Positions 44,807-57,489 of a stretch of 64,000 bases of DNA are shown here, piece after piece. Below the pieces are notes generated by a model. It did no database searches. It was given only the letters and a program-made list of their open reading frames with translations, and was not told the DNA's origin. A program made the translations under genes and the position numbers. Within the stretch, counting starts at the first letter, position 1. Each line of letters starts with the position of its first letter. Origin of the DNA: Linnemannia schmuckeri. Its lineage: Eukaryota; Mortierellomycota; Mortierellomycetes; Mortierellales; Mortierellaceae. Where the stretch lies: positions 1,704,001 through 1,768,000 of the forward strand of contig JANATG010000011.1 of the NCBI GenBank assembly GCA_029449235.1, read 5' to 3'.

Positions 44807-47094
44807 TGTGGTTGCTTTGTTGTTGTTTGTTGTTTGTTGAGTTGGGTTGTTTTTGGAAGGGGCGAAGGGGTAAAAGAGAGAGCTATGCTAAAAATGAAAG
44901 GCAATTGATCAAGAAAAAATCAAACAGTGCGGGTATAATACTAAAACTGTGGATGCAATGCTTTTGATGGTATTAAACAGGTGGGCAATGGCTAAGAAAG
45001 TGTGAAGAAGAAGAGGACAGAGGATAGAACAAAGAGGGAAGAGAGAAGGTAGGATGCAGGTTGAGATGAAAATACAAAAGATATAAGAGAGAGAGGGGAG
45101 AGAAGGAGAGAGAAGAGGACAGTTGAGGATAAGGACGAACGGGGATGAGGAAACGAGGGAAGAGAAGAAAAGAAAGGAAGAAAGAAGAGAGAGAGAGGAA
45201 GAGAAAGAGAAGAAAGAAAAGGAGAAGCAATTGTTGTTGTTCGTTTGTTCGTTCGTTATTTTATTTTTGTCTGCCCGCCCCAACGGAAGTTGAATCTCTT
45301 TTCCACGGACAGTGAATTCAACAAAGAAAAGAAAAAACTGGGATCCACGTCAAAACGATGCAATTGCATTTTCTTTGAATTGAATAGAGTAAACAACGAA
45401 GAATCCCGAAAGAAGAAGAATGACCTTGGATGATTTTTCTTATGTGATTAGAGTACCACCTCCACACTACTCAATGGCAGCTGGACTAATGTCATGTAGT
45501 CCAGCACTCTACCATACTTTATAATTCTCGATCGGGAATAACTTTCTCTTGTAACATCTGGATCTCCGGAGCAAGACAGCTTTCAACAAGTTACCCGCTC
45601 CTCTTCTTTCATTTTACCTCCGAAGTCGACATGTTTTTGATTTCTTTTTCAATGCCCATCCATATTTTTTATTTTGCCCACCTTTTTTTTGTTTGCTTTC
45701 TCGCAGTGTTTTCTTTTCCTTTGCGTTCCATTTGTATGACCACATGAATAGCGTAAGGGAAGGACCCAAACAGAAAGAGAGAGCGGAGAGAACAGGGTTT
45801 TCTCTCTCTCACTCCGTTGGAACGTTGTGTTGTGTGTCTCCCAACAATAAACACAAAGAGTTGGCCCCTCCCCTCCTACCTAGCTCTCGTCCCACTCCCT
45901 GCTGTAGGGAGAGAGGGATACATTTGTGCTCTTTGCCCATTTTTTTTTTTTTTTTTTTTTTTTGAATTAACGTTTTTTTAGATTTTTTTTCTGTGTATTG
46001 AAGCAATCCTGGCTCGGTGGAATGAAAAAAAAAAATGGTGGCACGGTGACATCGAACATAAAAAAGGGCGAAATCCATTGTTGGGTTGAGAGAAGGTCAG
46101 GGCAAAAGGCAAAAGAATGGCCAAGATAGCCGATGCAAGCAAGTCATGAAGTCCACCAGCTTGTTCTTTTTCCTCTTGAACGAGAACAACAGGACCAATC
46201 GTGGTTCTCCCACAGACACAAACTACAAAATAGGACACAACAACAACCCTCCAAGTGTAAGTTTCGTCGTTCCTCTCTCTCTCTCTCTATTCTTACCCAT
46301 CCTCTTCTTTCTTTTTTCTTCAAAAATATATATCCCTCTTCCACCATCCGTATCACTCCTCATTGACAACCATAATTCAATTAGCCCATGGCATGGATAA
46401 TGGGGCTATATTGTCCGGCAGTGCAAGATCTCCTGAATGACATGAAAGCCTGTCTGTAACCTTTCTCCTGCAAGGGCTAGCTCGGTGAATCAACATTCTC
46501 TCTCCCCTTTTCTCACCTTCGTTCTGTCTTTCTCCCTCTCTCTACCTCTCCCCTTTTCCCTTTTTCCTCTTTTTATTTTTTTTTCTTGTACGTACTTTCT
46601 CACACTCATATCGACACTTCTATTCATCTGTCATGTCTTTCACTCTCCCTCTACCTCCTCAACCCTCCTCGCCTTGAAGTCTTCGCAACATACTCCTTGG
46701 TTCTTACCAAGAGCATACTATTAGAGCAATAATAAAATGAAGAGAGAAAAAAGGCGGCACCCTTGTACATGTAGATGATCCCAGAATCGGCATGAATTGC
46801 GTGCAATTCGTGCATACATGTGCACGAACCTTCAAACACGAGTTGTGCCTTCTATATCTGATTTCTCAGTCCCCTTAACGTGTTTGTCCCTGAAAATGCA
46901 GGGTGATGATAACATGTCTCTCCTACCCCGTAAGAATGACTCGCCTCTACCCACCCACCCTCCCTGCTGCTCACACGCTTTTTTTGTTTTTTTTTCCTCA
47001 GTCAAAGCGGACGATCATCATCACACCTCTCACTCCTTCTTTTCTTTTCCATCACACTCCACTCCTCTACCACCACTCAACAACTACAATAACA
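44807..47094. other. Divergent intergenic region between serine dehydratase and NTF2
   Basis: 44880-45230 is purine-rich on the plus strand (pyrimidine-rich leader for the dehydratase). 46270-46680 and 46930-47090 are pyrimidine-rich on the plus strand (leader for NTF2). A T25 run lies at about 45939-45963. A perfect 8-bp hairpin at 45481-45504 lies in otherwise featureless sequence. No gene supported. Confidence 0.5.
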
Positions 47095-48256
47095 ATGGCT
47101 GATATCAACGCTGTCGGTGCCCAGTTCATCAACTACTACTACCAGACCTTTGACGCTAGTCGCACTCAGCTCGGTCCCCTTTACGTACGTCTGTCTGCCT
47201 GTCTGTCTGTGTGTCTGTCTAACGTTATTAGGATTCTTTTTTTTTGTCACGTCAATCTTTGCGCGACCTTTTTTTTTTGTCAGGAAACAGAACAAGGAAG
47301 TTGCTTCTGTTTGCAGTCAAGAAAGCATGACGCAGGACCTCCATTAGAATCTTGCTGATTGACACGCGACGCAAAGGATCCGCATACTTTTTTTTTCTTG
47401 GGACTTTACCCCCACGCCCTTCATACGACAATGGGCCGAACAACGGCGGAAACACTCACATGCACTCACCTACACACATACCCGCTTCTGTTCTCTAACC
47501 CGTGTTTCTGCCTTAATTGTATGCAACATTATAATAGCGCCCTACCTCTATGTTGTCGTTTGAGGGTAACCAGACCTTGGGTGACGCGGCCATTGTCGAG
47601 AAGCTGTCCGTAAGTACCTGTCACTATTCATGTCTAAGATAGCTTTTCCCCTATCTTCAATCTTCAATATGGAACATACGATGGAAATGCAGGAAAACAC
47701 AGGACCTGAGGAAGTTTTTTTTATCATCGTGCGAGGGGACAGCAACACAAACAAGTGCTGACAAGGCACTGCAGCCGCAGCTTTCCATCGCTTTCTTTTT
47801 ATTTTTTTACTCGGCGCTGTTGTTATTGTTGTGGTTTTTGGTCAGTGATAACGTGATTCCTAACGACGTTCCCATATTTCTTTTCAACCTTCACCAGGGA
47901 CTCCCTCTCGATGGCCTGGTCCACAAGGTTGCCACCCAGGATGTTCAGCCCATCGACAACGGTTTGTTGATCACCGTTACCGGCCAGCTCCTTGTAAGTT
48001 AACCCTTCGATGGTTTATGAATACAACGTGGATATGTGTAACCTCTATGCAGTTTCGACTATTCTTTTGTCAAAAAAGGAACGTAAAACATTCAAGTTTT
48101 CTCACTTTATATGCCTTCCGTTTGTGGCTTTCTGTTATCTTTTAGGCTGGAGGCGAGACCAACCCCCAGTTCTTCACTCAGACCTTCCACCTCAAGCCCG
48201 AAGGTGGCTCCTACTACGTCCAGAACGATATCTTCCGCCTCGTCTATGGATTGTAA
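47095..48256 (+). CDS. NTF2: Nuclear transport factor 2
   Basis: Exons 47095-47184, 47538-47609, 47898-47993 and 48146-48256, all phase 0, give 122 residues, the family size. Start: MADINAVGAQFINYYYQTFD. Motifs SMLSFEGNQTLG, AIVEKLS, ATQDVQPIDNGLLITVTGQL, NPQFFTQTFHLKPEGGSYYV and the ending NDIFRLVYGL are typical. NTF2 is a dimeric cone-fold protein that binds Ran-GDP and FxFG nucleoporins and returns Ran to the nucleus. The sequence appears intact. A poly(A)-rich tract (48488-48513) and AATAAA at 48522 follow. Confidence 0.96.
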
Positions 48257-48665
48257 AGAAGCTTGGAGCAGTAGCAGCAGCGACATCAACTATCTATCAC
48301 CCTGCCTCGTCTTTTCTTCTCGCCCCACCTACCAAGGAGCATTGTAAAACGGATTTGACCACGGCAATCAGGATTGTTTTTTCTTTTCTTTTTCTCATGG
48401 ACATTTTCTTTTTCGCAACCTAAGGCCGGGAAGGCTCCCATCTTCTCGTCCTCCTCGACATTTTCGCGCGACATTATTATTTTGAACAAAAAAAAAAAAA
48501 AAAAAAAAAAAAACGAACAACAATAAACGTGGATACAAGATATATCTGGGCTATAAGGAAGATAAGAGTGCTGTGTTTTTATTATTATTATTATTATTAT
48601 TCATGGAAGGATTCAGGAAGACAACAAGAAAGGGATATGTGCGAACTAGCAATGTATACAAGTGC
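48257..48665. other. NTF2 3' region
   Basis: Probable 3' untranslated region. A26 run at about 48488-48513, AATAAA at about 48522 and an ATT/ATA trinucleotide run at 48578-48600. Confidence 0.5.
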
Positions 48666-49620
48666 TCATAGAATGGGGGTCTTGCTTTTGGATTCATAAA
48701 ACTAGGTACTACTCCAATCCAACAAGAACAACATCGCCGTATCCGCATAAGTTATCATGAGCTTGTTCCAGAACCTGTCCGTCGTGTTCCCTTTCAAAGT
48801 TTCATTATATATCTCGACCTACTTGATCGGAAATTCCAACATCTCATCCTCGCTCCATTTCCGAAAAATGTCCAGATGCCCCGGGACAATCGACCGGTGG
48901 TTGGTCTTGAAGTGGTCGCGAATCCTTTTCGCGTTCTCGATCCAGTCCTGGCGTCGGGCCAGGAACTTGACTTCGTCCATCAGGAAGTGGATCCCTAAGA
49001 TCATGACGTCCGACCCCCAGAAGATCCCGTTCGAGCGTTCCACAGGTCGGAAGATGGTGCCCTTCGAGGTCGGGATATCCACGGCAGTGATGTGTTCGGA
49101 TTACCCTGCCCCTTCAGGACCAAATGCACCATCTCCCCCTCCAACTCGATTGTCGAACTGTTCCACAACTGCGGGATGACAATCTTAGTCGACGTTCCCA
49201 AGTTATTCGGAAACGGACGAAACGACTGGATCCAATCAACCCGGACTCTCTTTCTTCATTTTATCAATGGTCGCCTGTGACCCATAAACAGGAGTTCCCG
49301 GGAAGATCTTGAGGAGCTCCTGAGTGCCCCAGGTATGATCAACGTGTCCGTGGGTGATGTACATGACTCTGAGGGTTTTGTTGAGGGATTTTGCGCGGAG
49401 ACCAAGACGGCGGCCGAATTCGGTCAAGCTGGACATCGATGATGAGCATCTCATGGGCAGAGGTGATGATGCCGGAATTGACGTGGTCTCGTTCGCCGGG
49501 ATGAAGACTTCTACGGAAAGAATCGCTTGGGTGAAGGATGAGGAGATATTTGTGACAAAGGTGAGAAGGGATGACGGACTGGTCACCTTCATTTGTTTTG
49601 TGCTGCGCTGTGATGATGTG
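48666..49620 (-). pseudogene. Metallo-beta-lactamase-fold hydrolase, decayed copy 1
   Basis: Minus-strand pieces in several frames follow family order: SVEVFIPANE, then HVNSGIITSAHEMLIIDVQ, YITHGHVDHTWGTQELL (the HxHxDH-type metal motif), FPGTPVYGSQATI, IFRPVERSNGIFWGSDVMIL, then NHRSIVPGHLD. The C-terminus is ETLKGNTTDRFWNKLM, TADTAMLFLLDW-like text and KSKTPIL before TGA at 48666-48668. At least three frameshifts and two in-frame stops (TAG after FPIK, TAG at 48702-48704) break it. Proteins of this kind are Zn-dependent hydrolases of unknown substrate. Confidence 0.8.
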
Positions 49621-50387
49621 TGAGGGGGTGAAGTGGGAGGGGAATGAGAGGTTGGTACAAAGGAAAAGGGAGAGGATGAGTTGAGAAATCGGATCCACCG
49701 ATACTTGCTTTTATACGCGATTTTTTTGAGCGAATTGTAGTAGTTATCTAAACATTCATACTGTTTGGAGTCCAGGTGTATGTGCGTGTGTGTGTGTCCA
49801 GGTGTCCAATGTTTCTCAAGTGCCAAAGGCTCGGTATTATGGAGCGCGGGACAGAATTTACAAGTGAGACGCACAAATGCACCCTCTTTCCCTTCTATTC
49901 CAAAGCATTTTAGCGGAATAACGCAATGCGGAACCAAAACTACTTCACCCCTCACTGGCTTGTGTATTCTGTACAAAGTAAAGCGCCTCCATTGTTTAGG
50001 TGGTAGGTAATGATGACTTGTGTACCCTTCCTTCCTTCTATCGTGTCTCTCGTCCTTCCCACTTCGCACTACGGATTAGTTACCAAAAGCAACAGAGCAA
50101 GAGGGTGAGACAACCCAATCGTTTGGATGCATATCAGTAAAAAAGAGCCGCTTCAATACGAATTCCTGATGATTGATGAGTATGAGACATTGGACCATTG
50201 GAGTGCATAACAGAACACAGCGGGAAACATACCACCATGACACCGATGCTGGAGGAGCATTATCGTATTTGATACAATTAGCAGTGTATCTATCTTTGTG
50301 GGGGAAAAGAAGAGAAAAAGAAAAGGAAAAAAAAAAAAAAAAAATTGTTAAGAAAAACGCGCTTGTAATATTTGTTCATTACAACGT
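49621..50387. other. Sequence between the two MBL-fold pseudogenes
   Basis: No intact gene. Contains the possible 5' region of pseudogene copy 1 and a purine-rich tract ending in A20 (about 50325-50344). Confidence 0.4.
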
Positions 50388-50760
50388 TCAAGGGACGGGA
50401 GTCTTGCGTTTGGACTTATAAAGCCGCTCACTACTACAATCCATCAAAAACAGCAACCCACTGTCCGTAAACCCCATCACCACCCTATCCAGAACCCGCT
50501 TGCTGTCCCATTCTTCATCGCCTCATTGTACTGCTCCACATACCGGATTGAGCACTCAACCATCTCCCTTGTCGTCTATCCTCCCTTCTTTCGATCGTCT
50601 AAATGGCCCGGGACTATGGAACGGTTATTTCTGAGGACGTGGTTGCGGACTTGTTTGGCGTTTGGATCTATGCCTTGTGCCGGGAGAGAGACTCCACTTC
50701 GTCCATGAGAAAGTGGATTCCGGAGATGATGGTGGCCAGATGTTCGTGAAACTTGGTTGT
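50388..50760 (-). pseudogene. Metallo-beta-lactamase-fold hydrolase, decayed copy 2 (C-terminal part)
   Basis: Matches the C-terminal third of copy 1: TIISGIHFLMDEVESLSRH, NAKQVRNHVLRNNRSIVPGH, MGFTDSGLLFLMDCSSE and LYKSKRKTPVP followed by TGA (50388-50390), spread over different frames. It is the same family as copy 1 on the same strand 1.7 kb away, so a tandem duplication in which both copies have decayed. The metal-binding HxHxDH region is not present here. Confidence 0.78.
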
Positions 50761-51193
50761 TCCCAAATGCTCGGGAAACAATAACAAAAATATTAAAAAA
50801 AAAAAAAGTGGAAGGCGAACCCTTCATCATTCTTTGATGCACGTTGATCTGATTTTTTTTTTTATTCTAAAAAAATGTTTCGTTCATGTTCACGTCCCAG
50901 TGTGCATCCTGGAAAATAATATGGTTAATGCAGATCTCAACTGAAAATAAGAAACATACCCACGTTCGTTTCACAGAATTGTCGAGATTTTGCTGGCACG
51001 TCTATTTTGGACTCATCTATATATTTGGATTCCCATCGATTCGCTCAGGAGGAAATCCAAGCGATTGGAGTGGGGCAGAAATGTCAACAATTCCGTGCGC
51101 CAAGAAAAAAAAAGCCATCACATAGGCGCGCGATAGCTCTGTATAAGGGTACACTTGCTACATCAATCATCTCACCCACTTTTTCGAAACTTC

Positions 51194-51225
<32 letters not shown>

Positions 51226-51354
51226 ATAGTTGCAAAAAAGTTGAAAATATGTCCATATTGACGTGATTTTAAAGGGGCGTGACGAAACAGTGCCGGAAAA
51301 GATGGGGTCAAGCGAGAGGAGTTGCCAGGAAGGGATCACAGAATGGCATCGGGT

Positions 51355-51640
51355 TCATGGATGGTCGTCGGGCGTGTGTATTTCAAGAAAAAAAGGATTC
51401 GAGAATTCAGGTGTCAACTTCGAACGTGGCCAGCTGGTGCAAACCCACTCTTTCTCGTTGTCGCCATAGATGCCCACCTCCATGTTGTCCAGACCGATGA
51501 TTTCCAAGCTCTTAAGGACATTCAAAATATCCAGTCCGCTCTCCAGACTCATGGCAAGGCAATCATAGAGTCGATACGACTGCCCGGCACGGATAACATC
51601 TCCGTGGCGTCATTGCCCACTAGCGCTTCTTAAAGAAGGC
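51355..51640 (-). pseudogene. Leucine-rich-repeat-like protein fragment (F-box/LRR type, tentative)
   Basis: The minus-strand reads YRLYDCLAMSLESGLDILNV, then LKSLEIIGLDNMEVGIYGDN and EKEWVCTSWP, which resembles the last LRR and C-terminal cap of the large fungal F-box/LRR families. No start or upstream repeats remain, and stops flank it. A plus-strand frame of similar length across the same bases is considered its shadow. Confidence 0.5.
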
Positions 51641-51885
51641 CCACAAGTCGAGTACCAGTACAAGCCTCTCTAGGGTACCAGCGTGCTTCAAAATCGCCTC
51701 AGACGATCGTGGAAGGGAAAAGGCGAGAGAGGAAGTGGGCAAAATCAAACGATTTCATAGTAATACCAGCTGGTGACCCCATTCATCATCCATCACATCA
51801 ATGGTGGAACAAAAACAAATTGTATTCACAATGGGGTGTTGTTAACAGAAAGACAGAAAGAAATAAACCAAAAAAAAATAAATAT

Positions 51886-54800
51886 CTACAGAACATCAAC
51901 CATCTTCCATCCACTGACACTCTCAGGCTCAGGCAGCAACTGCGTCGTGCTCCAATAAATAGGATCCAGCTTCATCGCAATCACAGAGACAGTTCCATTA
52001 CGCGCTTGGATCTTGATGCGGACATATCCTTGCGACTGGGCAGCATCGTCAGAGTTACCCATCATGGGCGACCCAGGGGCAGAAGTATGAGGTGATTGAG
52101 AGACCTCTAAGGGGCCAGTGCCGTTTTCGGGCGCGTGCATGGGTGCTGTTGTATCATGTGGGTGGATATCGGTGCTGCCCACATTTGGGGCTTGACCAGC
52201 GGTAGTAGCATTGGTATGGGCATGGCCATGGTTGGCAGGAAGACCCTCGGGGTGGGCGAGTATATGTTGGTGGTTGAGGAGCGAGGCTGAGAGGCGCTTG
52301 GAGCCATATACTTGCGACAACCGCTTCAACGCAACCTCACAGACACTTCCCTGACGAGACCGGACCACCTTGTTCTCGTGGTGATGGACTGCATCCAAGA
52401 ACTCGTCCAGATCTGCGACCGGGATACCATCGACTTCCGTGATCCAGACACCGGGACGTAGAGCTGTTGAGGCGGGGGACCCGTAGAGTGTGCAGGAGAC
52501 GTATACTCCCTGAGGGACATTCGAGACTTGTTCGAGGACGGCTTTGTAAGGCATTTGGATCAGTGCTCCAGCCCAGGCTAGGATTCGGTTGGTGTCTGTA
52601 CCGAGTAGAGGGACTGTTGGGACTATCAGGCACAACACTTGACCCTCACGCAACACCGTCTATGCATATCGATGAGATATAAACGAGTGGTTAACTTCCA
52701 TTGCGTTAGAATGTGTCAAAAAGAACGAGCAGCAGGTGAACATTACTTACCATTCTGACACTCTCGACGTTGCGAGCGCGCTCGAGATCCTTCATACCCG
52801 TCGCAACACGGCCCTCAAGCTCAAGGACAATATCTCCAACCTTTAACATCTGACTACAAGGAGTCGAAGTATCCAACAGACTAAGGACGTAAAGTAACGT
52901 ATGCTTCGAGTTGGGATCACTCTCAATCTTTTGGACCCACTCATCCGTCAATCCCAAAGACCTAGCCGCCGCGATCCTCATGGTCCAGAACTCGACATCC
53001 AGCGCTCGGAGTCTGGGGTACTCACCCCTCATGAAGGGGTAAATGACCTGGGTTACAGCCTCGACGTCCAAACCGGACATGAACGTGATATCGTTACCCT
53101 TCTCATCCTGAGACGAATAGTTGACCCAGAGAGCCTGGACAAGTCCATCACCGTCACAAAGAACACCTCCCTGGGTTCCGACGGGGTCATCGACTTTGAT
53201 GCCCTCGACATTCATGGCTCTCCAACGAGGAGGAGAGCACTCACGAGTTCCAATGTTGCCGACGTTTGAGACTGTGGTCTTCTTGATCACGGGCGACTGA
53301 TCTGTGCCAACACCGACCAGGTAGCACTCATCTCCCTGCGTCAGCGGCTTGTTACTGAACGTCGCAGGCTTGACGGGCGTATTTGCCAGTAAGGCAGCGT
53401 CATAGGTGAGGACCACAAAGTTGTAATGCGGGTGGAGGTAAACAAGGCGACCGGGGATGATGACACTGTTGGCAAAGGTGATAAAGATATCTCCGATCGA
53501 GATTGGGATCGTGTCACGATCGCAGACGACAAGGGGTGGGTTGGTCGAGACTACCAATCCAGTGCCGTAGAATTGAGTTGCCTTCATACCGTCGACCAAG
53601 AAGGGCAAGTGGAAATCGATGGCGACGAATGAAGGCATGATGATGGGTGCTGGGTGAAGGGCTGCGTTGATAGTCGGGTAGATCGCCGTTGCTGGAGCGT
53701 AGGGCTGAGAAGGCGGTGGTGGAGGTAAATCCGTAAAGTCCCACAGACCCGTCTTATCTATTATCCGAAAATGAACATACATGGTTAGCTTTTGCTTCTT
53801 GACTCAATCTTCACCATGTCCATGACATCATTGGCCAAAAACCAAAAGAAAAAAGGTTACCGTTGCGGATAGCCAGGCGACACTTGTGCCAGTGGCGATC
53901 AACATGCATGATCATGATCTTCTCCTTGAAAGCTTTCTGGAGAGTATAAAACCGAATAGGGACACGGGCACCATCAGGCAGAGTACACAAAGCCTGAATA
54001 AAGGCATCTAAGTTCGGTGTTGGGATATTGTTGACCGCAACAATAATACTCTTACGCCAGGCACTAGCCGAGGCCAACATATGTCCCGAAGTCGCTACAT
54101 AAACACCCCCACAGGGCTGACCATACGAATGCGCCAGCTGGTAGGACAACTCGTTGACGACACCACCACCGACCTCGACAAACCGATCAGGAGTAATCGA
54201 GTGCAAATCCTGAACCACAAAGTCAAAGGTCAGCATTTTCGAGTTGGATCCACGGACGACCGTCAGACTGACGTTCTGGCCGACAGAGTCGTCAATGACC
54301 GTGAAGAGCTGGATGAAGTTGGCGATCGGGTTGCCGTTGCACTGGATCACAATGTCTCCAGGGATCAACTGGTCGGCGGCAGGACCTTTGGGGAGAACGG
54401 ATTTGACGACCAACATCCCGGTCTCGTTGGGAAACTGACGACGGATCTGCTCCTCCATCGAGATCTTGAGACCGAGACGACGCAGCTCATCGTAGGGGAA
54501 GTAGTCAAAGTCCGTCTGGAGGGTACCACGGGGGACCTGCTCTCCTGCCTGGACGTACTTGAGGGCACGCTTGACACGGTCCAAGGGCAAGTAGTACGAA
54601 GCTGAAGCCTTACTCGCGCCTCCAGCGTTCAGCGCAACAGCATGCCCTTCAATATCCAGCACAGGACTTCCAGAAGATCCACCACTGGTTGAAGAAGCTG
54701 CCTGGAGGTAAAACGTATTAAAATCGTTGTATTCGCCTTGACCATACTCGGGTGCCTGTCGATCCAGTCTCGCAAGAGTTCCTGCCAAGATACTGAGCTT

Positions 54801-56279
54801 CTCTCCGGCATCGTTTCCGACAACTCGGATCTCGAGTCCGACACGGGCTCGTTCAGGGCTGAGCGGAATCTCCTCAAGTTGCATGAAGCGAACCTTGGAG
54901 ATGTCGAACTGCATGAACCCAAAATCGTGGACGGGGTCGCGATAGATGGGCTTGAGCTCGACTTCTTCGTAGTTGGAGAGGATCGCGAGGGCGAGGATGG
55001 GGGCGGGGGAGACGACGTGGCGGTTGGTGAGAATGATGCCGTTTTTGGCGTCGACCAGGAACCCTGTTGCCGAGTACGCGCCTATTTCATTCGATCATCC
55101 ACGTACAAACATGACCAGTTAACGTGTTAGTGCTGATCCTAATGTGGCCGCAATGGTGTCATTGGTTGATCCAACCCACAGTCACACGCCACTAAGGGCT
55201 CTTCGTCCTCCTCTTGTTCTCATTGTGAGATAAAACATAATAATAAACGGTGGGTCTATCGAACGATAGTGTGCGTAGTGGGCAGTGCAAGTGGGTAATC
55301 TGGGTGTGTAAATCACACTCATGTGTATCCATGACGCCAGTTGTCGTGCGGTCGTCTGTTTGCCTTGTTGCTGTCATCACATTTTTTTTTTCCCGTCTGC
55401 TGTATTTTTTGTTGTTGCACTGGACCCAGTCCCTCCAAATTGCAATTTGTGTCCTTATTGTTCTGACTTCTGACTTTGTTGTCGATGTTGGTTGTTGTTT
55501 GCACCACTATGCATCTCCCACAACCACAGTAACAACCACAGCAACCTTTCTTTCTGTGCAGTGGGCGAAGGCTGAAAAAAAAAGGATTAAGGAGGGCAGG
55601 ACAATATCTTCAATTCTTGCATGAAAAGGACATGTTTTTGAACATGGGTAAAGAAAAACGTACCGGAGGTCTCAGTATCGAAACTGCGAACATGGTTAGC
55701 CGTAATGGATACAATCGATCGAATTGACCGCTCAAGGGTAGACTCCCAAGTCATCGTGGTCAGCTTGGGAGTGTCCGGGACAATCCCCACCACAGGAGGA
55801 ACAGCAGATGCTGCGGCGTTGAGAGCAGCGATTGACTTGGCGTGGTGACCTACAGGAGCACCAATACTTCCACCTCCTCCACCAAGTCCACTATCGAGCA
55901 ACAATCCCTGATGGTGATGCAAACGGTGTGGATCGACTCCTTCCTCCCCATCCGTACCAGCTGCACCGCTACCACTGGGAGCAGCGGCGTTGTTGTTGGT
56001 GTTGACCCAAGGGCCCTGCCAGCTCGAATCATCCGCATTTCTGATTCCAAATATGTCGGCAGGGGTGACAGCTCGACCGTTCATGGCCTGGGCCCAGGTT
56101 AGACCGTACGCCAACGATTTCGATCTGTTCCTGTTCGAAGGCCCACCGCTGCCCGGAAACTTTTCTTGAAGCTGGGGTATGACTGGGGAGGGACGACTTT
56201 GTTCTTGGGCGGCAAAGAACTCGAGCGTCTCCTTGTCTGCGTTCAGACAGTTGAGAGATTCGCGGCGTGCTCTGTTCAT
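51886..56279 (-). CDS. NMA111: Nma111-type HtrA-like serine protease with PDZ domains
   Basis: Exons 55664-56279, 53861-55081, 52751-53757 and 51886-52659 join in phase to 1205 residues. The first trypsin-like domain follows residue 185: TNRHVV (His227), VHDFGFM (Asp258), GGSSGSP (Ser342), a full catalytic triad. PDZ-like segments follow (GPAADQLIPGDIVIQCNG, about 435). A second, inactive protease-like half starts near 625 (FLVDGMKATQFYGTGLVVS), then more PDZ segments (TALRPGVWITEVDGIPVADL). Nma111/Ynm3 is a nuclear HtrA-family protease linked to stress and apoptosis-like death in yeast. This version is about 200 residues longer than the yeast protein; the excess is a low-complexity N-terminus (Gly/Ala/Asn/His runs, 60-180) and a His/Gly-rich C-terminal insert. 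The leader on the coding strand is pyrimidine-rich. Confidence 0.93.
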
Positions 56280-57489
56280 GATGATCGCATGCAGTGATAG
56301 GAAGTTGAAGTTAGAAGAATCGCCAGTGGTATTTAGGGTGTTGTTGTATGTTTGGTGTTGGATTGAGAGGGGAGAAAAGGCTGAGGATTGAGTTATGCGG
56401 TATAAAGAAGATAATAAAGTGTTGTGAGAAAAAAGAAAGGGCTATGTACAAGAGTGAGTTGAGAGTGAGGTAAAGAAAGGAAAAAAAAAGAGGGTAAAGA
56501 ACAATAAAAGAGTTTTCAAACAAAAAAAAAAAAAAAAAAAAAAAAAAGAGTTGGACTATTGGTGCCCATCGTACATTTTTTTTTCTTTGACCTTGTCACA
56601 CCCCCAACGCACTCACCCACTTTCCTTGCTCTTTTTCCATTTCTCTGCAGTTAGCAAGTCTGCTAAAGATGGCTAAACAGAGACATGGAAAGAAAAATTC
56701 TCACACGCGTATCTACTGCACGGGTTTCACTATTTGGAACCAGGGCTATTCGCTGACACAGTTGGCTGGTTAGCTGACTAAACTGGGCAGAGCTGGTGCG
56801 GCGATCTGGGGGCTAACAATTAGGTCCTCGTATACGTGAATGACTTCGTGAAAGCAAAAAAAAGAGGACGATTTCTGTCGCAAAGGTCCGTGGTACATAA
56901 TTCCCGCTGTGTATGTCCTCCAATGCATCACCGCGAGTTCCTACCTCCCTCCTTGCTTCGATGTCTTACTCCTTTTTTTGCCTGTTGTGAGAAGTGCCAT
57001 CAAACACAGAGAAACAAAAAACGAATGGAAACATATGTGTGGCGTTCCAGGGCCTCCTGAAGACGAACAAGAGACCAGATGCACCCGAAAGATCAATGTG
57101 CGGAAATTACCATGGTCTTTCAAGGCAAATGATTCGTCCGATCCCATCTTCTCTCTTTTCCTTTTCAAAAGTGCTTCCCGCTACGTCTTTCCCCCTGATT
57201 TCCTTATCATGCTTTAGCTTAGCTTGTCCTTTAACACCACACGCTCGTCCTCTTTCCGCTGCTCCTTATCTAACCCCTCCGGCCAACTACGATCCAAGAT
57301 CGGGGAGCGCGTAGGAAAATATAATAGAATTCTCAAAAAGACGAACCTGGAATCCCGGTATTGGTATGTGATGGTTCGTTTTTATTCTGCGTAAGGGGAG
57401 GGAGTGATGACGTTTTTTGTGAAGAGTCCTGCCATTTGGTTGCATCTGTGGTTCGTTGTGTTGTCCATGGGTGTGATAATGATTCCTTT
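56280..57489. other. Intergenic region between NMA111 and SUI2
   Basis: 56280-56520 is purine-rich on the plus strand (pyrimidine leader of NMA111) and ends in an A27 run (about 56521-56547). No gene seen in 56550-57489. Confidence 0.5.

Noticed and set aside
45481..45504. Perfect 8-bp hairpin CTGGACTA..TAGTCCAG resembling an anticodon arm, with a minus-strand TGGTAGAGTGCTGG A-box-like flank
   Set aside because: No T-arm or acceptor stem; not a tRNA.
51322..51633. Plus-strand frame of 103 codons
   Set aside because: The minus strand gives better LRR-like text over the same bases; the plus frame has no recognisable features.
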